DNA of 6,232 nt from Paracoccaceae bacterium (GTDB taxonomy: Bacteria; Pseudomonadota; Alphaproteobacteria; Rhodobacterales; Rhodobacteraceae): assembly GCA_024742655.1 (NCBI GenBank), contig JANSYB010000155.1, positions 1 through 6,232 of the forward strand, written 5' to 3'. The notes under the pieces were generated by a model. It saw only the letters and a program-made list of their open reading frames with translations. It had not been told where the DNA came from and searched no databases. Shown piece by piece: positions 1 to 5,730 of the stretch. Made by a program: the position numbers and the translations under genes. The stretch's first letter is position 1. Every line of letters starts with the position of its first letter.

Positions 1-863
1 CGCATGGCGGGCAGCAGCACGTCTTCGCAATAGCGGCGCAGATCTGACTTCACGAACTCGGCATCCGATGACTGGACGGGGCGCATCTCCCAGTGGATGC
101 TGGCCTGTTCGGGGATCACGTTATGGGCCACGCCACCATGCACCCCGCCGGTGTTGATGGTGGTCCAGGGCGGCTCGAACCGGCTGTTGGCCGGCGCGCG
201 GGCGCGCAGCGCGTCCTTGAGATCCAGAAGGCGGTTCACGTAGCGCGCGGCATATTCCACCGCGTTCACGCCCCTGTCGGGCGAAGAACCGTGCCCGGCC
301 AGCCCGGTGAAATGGGTGCTGTATTCGTAACAGCCCTTGTGCCCTTCGATGATGCGCATCGAAGTGGGCTCGCCGATGATGGCCACACCGGGGCGGATCC
401 CCTTGCTGCGCAGGCTGTCAACCAGTCCGCGTGCCCCGAAACAGCCGGTTTCCTCGTCATGGGTAAAGGCGAAATGGATGGGCCGTTCCCCGACGCGGGC
501 GGCGAATTCGGGGGCCATGGCCACCGCCGCCGCGATAAAGCCCTTCATGTCGCAGGCCCCGCGGCCGACGAGATTGCCGTCCTTCTCGATCATTTCGAAC
601 GGGTCCGATGTCCAGTCCTGGTCGGCCACAGGGACCACGTCGGAATGGCCCGACAAAACGATCCCGCCATCCACCTCGGGCCCGATCGTGGCAAAGAGAT
701 TGGCCTTGTGCCCTGTTGCATCCGGAAAGATGTCGACCCGCGCGCCCGCCTGTTCGAGCAGGTGGCCAATGTAAGCGATCATGTCGATATTGCTGCGATC
801 CGATATCGTTTGAAACGCGATCAGCTCGCCCAGAAGCTCTACTGTTTCTGACAGTCTGGCCAT
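1..863 (-). CDS. argE: Acetylornithine deacetylase (ArgE, M20 family), C-terminus cut by window edge
   Basis: The enzyme hydrolyses N-acetyl-L-ornithine to ornithine and acetate in cytoplasmic arginine synthesis. The reverse-strand translation begins MARLSETVELLGELIAFQTI and runs 287 codons to the left edge. Complete family members are about 380-390 residues, so roughly the last 100 are missing. The M20 dinuclear-zinc signature is complete as far as it can be seen: GHSDVVP (metal His73, catalytic Asp75), GRGACDMKG (bridging Asp105), HDEETGC (catalytic and metal pair Glu137/Glu138) and GEPTS (Glu165). The segment GLAGHGSSPDRGVNAVE, which opens the lid/dimerisation domain, follows. An in-frame TAG lies 9 bases upstream of the ATG at 863, so the gene cannot start earlier. 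The Shine-Dalgarno is weak (GGG at 875-873). It is transcribed away from the adhesin locus and has no evident functional link to it. Succinyl-diaminopimelate desuccinylase (DapE) is the main alternative, but the overall sequence reads as ArgE. Confidence 0.93.
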   Translation of the reverse strand, partial: MARLSETVELLGELIAFQTISDRSNIDMIAYIGHLLEQAGARVDIFPDATGHKANLFATIGPEVDGGIVLSGHSDVVPVADQDWTSDPFEMIEKDGNLVGRGACDMKGFIAAAVAMAPEFAARVGERPIHFAFTHDEETGCFGARGLVDSLRSKGIRPGVAIIGEPTSMRIIEGHKGCYEYSTHFTGLAGHGSSPDRGVNAVEYAARYVNRLLDLKDALRARAPANSRFEPPWTTINTGGVHGGVAHNVIPEQASIHWEMRPVQSSDAEFVKSDLRRYCEDVLLPAM

Positions 864-892
864 CGTTGTCTACCCATGGAAAGAACGGGCGG

Positions 893-921
893 ACTGTGTT
901 GACCCTTGGCCCCGGCGTCAA
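893..921 (-). promoter_or_regulatory. Possible argE promoter
   Basis: Read on the minus strand, TTGACG (921-916, preceded by C, giving the CTTGAC form common in alphaproteobacteria) is followed after 17 bases by CACAGT (898-893). The -35 matches the sigma-70 consensus at five of six positions, the -10 at only three. It would put the transcript start about 20-25 bases before the argE ATG. The -35 is also one arm of a TTGAC-N13-GTCAA dyad (899-921), so a repressor could bind across it. The call rests on hexamer matching alone. Confidence 0.3.
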
Positions 922-1020
922 GCGGTTTTGGACCGGAGCCGGAGTGTTGCGCGAAAGACTCGACGTCTCGAAATAGTGGCTAAATCTTGGTTGCAGCAGC
1001 CTATTTTGCGGATTCGGGCA

Positions 1021-1052
1021 AAAAACGTCTATGCGTTGTGGTAAAAAACGTG
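1021..1052. repeat. Direct repeat AAAAAACGT, two copies 23 bases apart
   Basis: The nine-base word AAAAAACGT occurs at 1021-1029 and again at 1044-1052. The 23-base start-to-start distance is close to two helical turns, which would place both copies on the same face of the DNA. They sit 70-100 bases upstream of the adhesin start codon in an AT-richer patch of a GC-rich region. This is a plausible paired binding site for an activator or a nucleoid protein. No known operator was recognised in it. Confidence 0.4.
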
Positions 1053-1077
1053 TACCTAGCCGCCATACGAGAACAGA

Positions 1078-1098
1078 ACCCGCGCGCAAGATGCGGGT
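1078..1098 (+). promoter_or_regulatory. 5' leader hairpin of the adhesin gene
   Basis: The arms ACCCGC (1078-1083) and GCGGGT (1093-1098) are perfect six-base complements around a nine-base loop. The hairpin ends just before the ribosome-binding region. The same pair of arms occurs again just inside the coding sequence (1143-1148 and 1155-1160), so alternative pairing is possible. There is no following T tract, so it is not an intrinsic terminator. Confidence 0.45.
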
Positions 1099-1102
1099 CA
1101 TT

Positions 1103-1117
1103 GAGGTAAAGCGGTGG
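1103..1117 (+). promoter_or_regulatory. Atypical ribosome-binding region of the adhesin
   Basis: Two purine-rich candidates precede the ATG at 1122, and neither is well spaced. GAGGT (1103-1107) is the better Shine-Dalgarno but lies 14 bases away. GGTGG (1113-1117) is a weaker match only 4 bases away. An in-frame TAA at 1107-1109 excludes any earlier start and no other start codon lies between, so the ATG is fixed. Translation initiation is probably weak or dependent on RNA structure. Confidence 0.45.
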
Positions 1118-1121
1118 TGTA

Positions 1122-4100
1122 ATGAAAGCGATCGGGTATGTAACCCGCACGAATGCGGGTGTTGTAACGAGAGAATCCATTCTTGAGGGGTCGGAAGTTT
1201 CTTCCATCTGGGCCGGTGGCGGCCAGGAAATCTCTCTCAATCTCAGACAAATCGATATCGGCACGTACCAGCGGGATGGTCAGAACCTGCTGATTACGCT
1301 TGCCGATGGCCGTGTCATCGTGCTGGAGGATTACTTCGGCCCGGATGGCGCGGCGGCCAGCCGGCTGTTCATCAGCTCGGATGGATACCTCAATGAGGTT
1401 GCTCTGGTCGAAAGTGCCGATGGCAGCCTTTATGCCCAGTACGGCCCGACCGATCTTTGGGGAAAGTGGAGCCCGTCAGACGACCTGATCTTCCTTGACG
1501 GCAGCGAAATCGCCGGCCCGGCCACGGGTCAGGAAGATGTCAGCATGCTTGGCGCCGGATTGCTGGGCGGCAGTGGCCTTCTGGGGGCTGCGGGCGCAGG
1601 CGCGGCCGGTCTGGGGGCGGCGGCACTGATTGGCGGTGGCGGCGGGGGCGGCTCTGACGTGCCGGTCGTGACCCGCATAGAGCCGGGCGTGAACGAGGAG
1701 GGCCCCATCGTCATCGGTGGCGATGACGCCGGGCCCGACACGACGCCGGTCACCATCACCGGGCAGGCCGACCCGGATTCGACCGTTGTTGTCACCATCG
1801 GTGACGAGACTGTCGAGACGACATCTGACGAGAACGGCGAATGGGACGTGGAATTCTCGGGCGAGGATTTCCCCGAGGACGGCGATTACGAGGTGATCGT
1901 CACCGTGACGGAGACCGACGGCACCGAGACGGTTCTGGACGGCCCGCAGGTGATCATCGACACCACGCCCCCCGCGACCGATGTGCAGCAGGGCACGGTG
2001 GATACCGGTGATGTGGTCAATGCCGAAGAATACGAAGCGGGTTTTGACATTACCGGTACGGGCGAGGTCGATGCCAATATCAGCGTGACAATCGACGGCA
2101 CCACGCATGAAACGACGGTCGGAGGCGACGGCACCTGGTCCGTGACCTTCCACGCGGGCGATGTGACGGCCGGCGAACGCACGACAGATGTCGTCGTTGT
2201 CTCGACCGATGCCTACAACAACACCACGACGATCACCGAGACGCTCGAGATCGACACGATCCCGCATGTCCTGACGATCAACGAAACGACGATCGAGGGC
2301 GACGGGCTGGTCAATGCCGACGATGCAAGCGACGGTATCCAGATCACTGGCACATCCGAGCCGGGCGCGATGGTCACGGTGACCGTGGCCGGCATCACCC
2401 GCGAGGTCGAGACCGGGGCGAACGGCACCTGGACCGCGACATATCAGGCCGGTGACCTGCCGGCGGTCCAGTCGGACGTGACCATCACGGCCAGCACCGT
2501 GGACGAAGCGGGCAACCCGTCGACGGCCACCGGCACGATCGATATCGACACGCTGGTCGAGGGTCTGGATATCACCAGCAGCTGGGGCGGGGCCGACGCG
2601 GTCATCAACGCCGCAGAGGCGGGCGAGGGCCTGACCGTTTCCGGCGTGTCCGAGCCCGGCACGATCAGTGTCAGCGTGCAGTTCGGAAGTGAGACAGTGA
2701 ATGCCAACGTCAACGCCGACGGCAGCTGGAGTGCGACCTTCCTTCCGGGGCAGATGCCCTCGGGCACTGGGCCGATCCAGTTGACCGCGACCGCGACGGA
2801 TGCGGCGCTGAACACCAATACGGTCACCCGTTTTGTCGATATCGACACCGAGGCCGGTCTTTTGACGCTCGATGCGGATGCGATCGGTGGTGACGGCGTG
2901 GTCAACAGCGATGAGGCCGACCAGGGCGTCATGGTGACGGGCCGGGCCGACCCCTTTGCCGAGGTGACGGTCACCTTCGACGGGGTCGAGCATACCGCCT
3001 TTGCCAACGGGGCGGGTGTCTGGCAGACGCTGTATCAATCCTCCGAGATCACGCGCGGCGATTATGACCCAGACGTCACCGCCAGCGTAACGGACGCGGC
3101 CGGCAACAGCCGCTCGGTCGAGGCCACGATCAGCGTGGATACACAGGTCGACAACCTCAACCTCGATGCGCTCAACATCGCGATCGGCAGCGACGGCAAC
3201 CGCGTCATCAACGGCGAGAATGCGCAGAACGGCTTTTCCGTGACGGGCACGATCGAGCAGGGCGCGCAGGAGGTCATCGTCACCATCAATGGCGTGCCGC
3301 GCGCGGCGCAGATCTTTGGGGACGGCACATGGCGCGCCGATTTCCAGCCCGGTGATATCACCGCGGGGCAGTATCCGGCCGACCTGCGCGTGGATGTGAT
3401 GGATGGCGTGGGCAACCGAGATTTTCTCAGCACCACGGTGGATGTCGACACGTTTGTCGATGAGCTGAACCTGTCCAGCACGCCGATCGAGGGCGACAAC
3501 ATCGTCAATGCCGCCGAGGCGCGTGACGGTGTGACCCTGCGCGGCAAGGTGGAGGCCGGTTCGAGCGTCGCCGTCACCGTCTTCGGCACGGACTACGATG
3601 CCGATGTGGACGGGTCCGGCAACTGGAGTCTCAACATCGCCGGCGCCGACATTCCGCAGATCGACGATACCGTGCCGGTGGTCATCACCGCGACCGACGC
3701 GGCGCTGAACGTAAGCAGCATCACGGAATCGCTGACCATCGACGCCATCGCCCCCGGATCGCCGGATATCGTGGGGTATTTCCGCGAGGGCGGGGGCTAT
3801 CGCAATGTCACGCTCGAAACGGCGCAGGACGATGTCAGTATTCAACAGGTCAGCACCAATGGCGCGGTCAGTGAACTCTCACTGTTCGAAGATGTGAACA
3901 CGTTCCTTGGGGAAACCGATTACTTTTTCACCGATGGCGCGGGCAATTCCACGACGATCCCGGATGGCTCGCAACTGGTGGTGACCAGCACCGATGACGC
4001 GGGCAACACGTCCAGCACCTATCTGGTTCTGGACGAAACCAGCACCAACACGGTGGATGCGGGCAATCCCAACCTCGCGCAGTTCGATATCGAGACCATT

Positions 4101-4334
4101 GACCTGCGCTTTGGCGATCAAAGCCAGCTGACCATCACCGAGGCGCAGATCACGGCCCTGTCCGAAAACTCCGATCAGGTGGTGGTGCGCGGCGGGACCG
4201 ACGACTCGGTCACCATAACCGGCGCGCAGGCGGCCGGGACGACGACACTCAACGGGGAAGACTACAACATCTACACGCTTGGCGATGACGCGACCATCGT
4301 GATCGATGACGATATCACCGATATCGTGATCTGA
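1122..4334 (+). CDS. BapA-type surface/biofilm adhesin, type I secretion substrate with Ig-like repeats
   Basis: A 1070-residue protein with no N-terminal Sec signal. Residues 1-135 form a beta-rich prefix domain like that of BapA/LapF adhesins (LLITLADGRVIVLEDYF at 56-72, then DGYLNEV). Residues 142-178 are a Gly/Ala-rich hydrophobic linker ending in seven glycines. About seven Ig-like repeats follow (approximately 183-281, 282-379, 380-477, 478-576, 577-674, 675-777, 778-875), sharing the pattern GDxxVNAxEA, GxVTVT, GxW, TDxAxN and terminal IDT. A divergent module covers 876-975. The C-terminal module (about 976-1070: IETIDL, LTITEAQITALS, YNIYTLGDDATIVID) resembles the end of type I secretion adhesins. 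It is highly acidic, has no cysteine and only three lysines (2, 115, 809). There are no RTX nonapeptides. By family it mediates cell-cell or surface attachment; the exporter genes directly downstream support this. The biological role is inferred. Confidence 0.85.
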   Translation: MKAIGYVTRTNAGVVTRESILEGSEVSSIWAGGGQEISLNLRQIDIGTYQRDGQNLLITLADGRVIVLEDYFGPDGAAASRLFISSDGYLNEVALVESADGSLYAQYGPTDLWGKWSPSDDLIFLDGSEIAGPATGQEDVSMLGAGLLGGSGLLGAAGAGAAGLGAAALIGGGGGGGSDVPVVTRIEPGVNEEGPIVIGGDDAGPDTTPVTITGQADPDSTVVVTIGDETVETTSDENGEWDVEFSGEDFPEDGDYEVIVTVTETDGTETVLDGPQVIIDTTPPATDVQQGTVDTGDVVNAEEYEAGFDITGTGEVDANISVTIDGTTHETTVGGDGTWSVTFHAGDVTAGERTTDVVVVSTDAYNNTTTITETLEIDTIPHVLTINETTIEGDGLVNADDASDGIQITGTSEPGAMVTVTVAGITREVETGANGTWTATYQAGDLPAVQSDVTITASTVDEAGNPSTATGTIDIDTLVEGLDITSSWGGADAVINAAEAGEGLTVSGVSEPGTISVSVQFGSETVNANVNADGSWSATFLPGQMPSGTGPIQLTATATDAALNTNTVTRFVDIDTEAGLLTLDADAIGGDGVVNSDEADQGVMVTGRADPFAEVTVTFDGVEHTAFANGAGVWQTLYQSSEITRGDYDPDVTASVTDAAGNSRSVEATISVDTQVDNLNLDALNIAIGSDGNRVINGENAQNGFSVTGTIEQGAQEVIVTINGVPRAAQIFGDGTWRADFQPGDITAGQYPADLRVDVMDGVGNRDFLSTTVDVDTFVDELNLSSTPIEGDNIVNAAEARDGVTLRGKVEAGSSVAVTVFGTDYDADVDGSGNWSLNIAGADIPQIDDTVPVVITATDAALNVSSITESLTIDAIAPGSPDIVGYFREGGGYRNVTLETAQDDVSIQQVSTNGAVSELSLFEDVNTFLGETDYFFTDGAGNSTTIPDGSQLVVTSTDDAGNTSSTYLVLDETSTNTVDAGNPNLAQFDIETIDLRFGDQSQLTITEAQITALSENSDQVVVRGGTDDSVTITGAQAAGTTTLNGEDYNIYTLGDDATIVIDDDITDIVI
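1133..1160 (+). repeat. Overlapping inverted repeats in adhesin codons 4-13
   Basis: CGGGT (1133-1137) is complementary to ACCCG (1143-1147) around a five-base loop. The overlapping ACCCGC (1143-1148) is also complementary to GCGGGT (1155-1160) around a six-base loop. The two hairpins are mutually exclusive. The outer arms repeat those of the leader hairpin 65 bases upstream. They sit 11 to 38 bases after the first base of the start codon, where mRNA structure affects ribosome loading. Confidence 0.4.
1668..3746 (+). repeat. Tandem Ig-like repeats in the adhesin (about 7 units of ~295 bases)
   Basis: Seven protein repeats of about 97-103 residues run head to tail (residues about 183-875). 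Each shows an acidic Asn-containing loop near its start (for example EGDGLVNADDA, GDGVVNSDEA, EGDNIVNAAEA), one conserved tryptophan in GTW, GSW or GNW context (the fifth unit has GVW), and an IDT-like end. At the DNA level the copies are well diverged with no long identical tracts, so the array is old rather than recently expanded. The acidic loops could bind calcium, as in related adhesins; that is inference. The first unit lacks the VNAxEA loop. Confidence 0.75.
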
Positions 4335-4345
4335 CACAGTCGGAT

Positions 4346-4373
4346 CGGGCGGCGGCATCAGGTCAGCCGCCCG
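4346..4373 (+). other. GC-rich hairpin between adhesin and TolC genes
   Basis: CGGGCGGC (4346-4353) pairs perfectly with GCCGCCCG (4366-4373), an eight-base stem with a twelve-base loop, starting 11 bases after the adhesin stop. No run of T follows, so it is not a canonical intrinsic terminator. It more likely protects the 3' end of the adhesin message, marks a processing point, or causes partial termination that keeps exporter expression below cargo expression. The remaining bases to 4413 hold only the next ribosome-binding site. Confidence 0.55.
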
Positions 4374-4402
4374 GCCAGCACATAAATTACAGGCCACCGG
4401 TC

Positions 4403-4408
4403 AAGGGG
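4403..4408 (+). promoter_or_regulatory. Ribosome-binding site of the TolC-family gene
   Basis: AAGGGG lies five bases before the ATG at 4414. It is a good Shine-Dalgarno match at short-normal spacing, and clearly better than the adhesin's own site. It supports the 4414 start, as does the well-formed lipoprotein signal peptide that begins there. Confidence 0.6.
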
Positions 4409-4413
4409 CGCTT

Positions 4414-5730
4414 ATGGGGTATAGGGACGGGTTCAAGAGTACGGCCGTGTTGGCAATGGCGGGCCTGACATTGAGCGGGTGCATGACGACAACGGGCGGC
4501 GCGCCGGTGGCCGAGGTCACCCGATTCGCCGGACAGGCGCCGGGCGCACTCAGCGCGGCGGATCAGGAAACGGCGGATTCCGCGATCATTTCCGATCTGC
4601 TGGAGCGGCGCAGCGCCTTGCCCGATGGCAGTGCGTTCGACCGTATCGCCGGGCCGGTCCTCAAGGCCTATAGCCGGGCGGCGGAAAGTGAACTCAAGGC
4701 CGCGCGCCTGCGCGCGCAGGCGGCCAGCAAGAACTGGCTGCCGCAGATCGGCCCGAATATCAGCCTCACCAGCCTGAGCGACATCGTCGCGCAACTGGCC
4801 GTGGACATGGTGCTGTTCGATCACGGTCGTAAAAAGGCCGAGCGCGCCTTTGCCAAGGCAGATGTCGAACTGGCCGCCGTGACACTTTCCGAGGATACCA
4901 ATGACCGCATGCTGACCGCGCTGACGCTCTACCTGAAAGGGGCCGAGGCCCGTGATCGCGTGGTTCTGGAAACCAGCGTTCTCAAGGACATGCAGCATTT
5001 CGAGTGGATCATGAACGAACGCGTCAAGGGCGGCGTGTCGGACATGTCCGACCTGAATATCCTGCGCCAGAAACTTTTCGAGATCGAGGCCCGTCTGGCC
5101 GCGCAGAAAGAGGCCGAGACCACGGCCTTTGCCGAATTGAACGCCATGTCGGCCCAACCCTTGAACGACGTGACCGGTCTTGCCGATGTGCGCGTGGGCA
5201 GTTTCGATGCCCGGCCGCTTGACGTGCTGCGCGCCGAGGCTGAGCGGGACCGTGACATCGCACATGCCCGCATCGATCGGGCCGGCCTGCTGCCGGGTGT
5301 CAGTGCGGGCGGTACGCTGGGCGATGGCGACTCGGGCATTTCGGTCAACGCCGGGGGCGACGGGTTGCTGGGCCTTGGCACCGGCGCCAGCCTGAAGGCC
5401 GCAGAGGCCGCCAGGGAGGCGGCCGATCGCCGCGTGGCGCAGGCCACCGAGGACACCAATCGCACCCTGAGCCGTCTGGAAACGCGCCTTTCCGCCCTTT
5501 CGCGGCAGGTGGCCGAGGCGAGCGCGCTGACACAAGCGGCCAAGCAGAACCTCGACCTGTTCCAGAAACAGTACGATGCCGGCCAGCGGCAGGTGATGGA
5601 TGTCGTCGGTGTCTACGAAACCTTTGCCGAGCAACAATCCAAGCAGGTCAGCCTGAAATACGAACTGGCGCTGACACGGCTCAAGGTCGCCCGTGAACTC
5701 GGCCTGCTGGCGGACGGGGGGCAGATTTGA
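4414..5730 (+). CDS. TolC-family outer-membrane channel lipoprotein of the type I secretion system
   Basis: This 438-residue protein is the likely outer-membrane exit duct for the adhesin. The N-terminus is a lipoprotein signal: basic residues (Arg4, Lys8), a hydrophobic core at 10-20 and the lipobox LSGC with the lipidated Cys23. Met24 at +2 fits outer-membrane sorting. The rest shows the two-fold internal repeat of TolC proteins. Half one has a helix at 84-106, strands around WLPQIGPNISL (108-118) and VDMVLFDHGRKKA (130-142), and a long helix to about 203, then VKGGVSDMSDLNILRQ and a helix to 244. Half two has a helix at 265-290, strands around LLPGVSAGG (292-300) and 308-324, a long helix at 326-388, then YDAGQRQVMDVVGVYETF (387-404) and a last helix. 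Position after the adhesin and before the ABC exporter matches BapB of bapABCD loci. Efflux-type OprM-like function is the alternative, but context argues against it. Confidence 0.88.
   Translation: MGYRDGFKSTAVLAMAGLTLSGCMTTTGGAPVAEVTRFAGQAPGALSAADQETADSAIISDLLERRSALPDGSAFDRIAGPVLKAYSRAAESELKAARLRAQAASKNWLPQIGPNISLTSLSDIVAQLAVDMVLFDHGRKKAERAFAKADVELAAVTLSEDTNDRMLTALTLYLKGAEARDRVVLETSVLKDMQHFEWIMNERVKGGVSDMSDLNILRQKLFEIEARLAAQKEAETTAFAELNAMSAQPLNDVTGLADVRVGSFDARPLDVLRAEAERDRDIAHARIDRAGLLPGVSAGGTLGDGDSGISVNAGGDGLLGLGTGASLKAAEAAREAADRRVAQATEDTNRTLSRLETRLSALSRQVAEASALTQAAKQNLDLFQKQYDAGQRQVMDVVGVYETFAEQQSKQVSLKYELALTRLKVARELGLLADGGQI

Larger units (their letters stand above)
864..1121. other. Divergent intergenic region between argE and the adhesin gene
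   Basis: This 258-base stretch separates two genes transcribed away from each other, so it should hold both promoters. No supported ORF lies in it. The part nearest argE is GC-rich and carries the TTGAC/GTCAA dyad. The part from about 971 to 1060 is clearly AT-richer and contains two copies of AAAAAACGT. The last 45 bases form the adhesin leader with an ACCCGC/GCGGGT hairpin. I found no convincing sigma-70 promoter pointing towards the adhesin: the candidate TTGCGG at 1006 has only a poor -10 (TCTATG at 1029). Transcription may therefore need an activator or an alternative sigma factor. Confidence 0.6.

Noticed and set aside
93..851. A 252-codon plus-strand open frame over argE
   Set aside because: The minus strand carries the full M20 metal-binding signature. 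The plus frame shows no domain and follows from codon bias.
958..973. GACGTC palindrome (962-967) with flanking CGAAA words
   Set aside because: A six-base palindrome is expected by chance at this GC content, and the CGAAA repeat (952, 969) is too short to support an operator.
1006..1034. Sigma-70 promoter for the adhesin (TTGCGG, 17 bases, TCTATG)
   Set aside because: The -10 matches the consensus at only three of six positions, and nearby alternatives are equally poor. It is not strong enough to list as a promoter.
1668..3746. CRISPR array or DNA satellite suggested by the periodic region
   Set aside because: The period is about 295 bases, lies within one open frame, and reflects diverged protein domains with no identical short repeats or spacers.
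1476..3845. A 789-codon open frame antisense to the adhesin
   Set aside because: It runs opposite a strongly coding, repeat-bearing gene. In GC-rich DNA, strong third-position GC bias keeps an antisense frame free of stops. The translation shows only compositional repeats mirroring the sense repeats and no recognisable domain.
4346..4373. Intrinsic terminator after the adhesin
   Set aside because: The stem is strong but no T run follows, and the next gene in the same pathway begins 41 bases later. It is kept only as a hairpin of unknown role.
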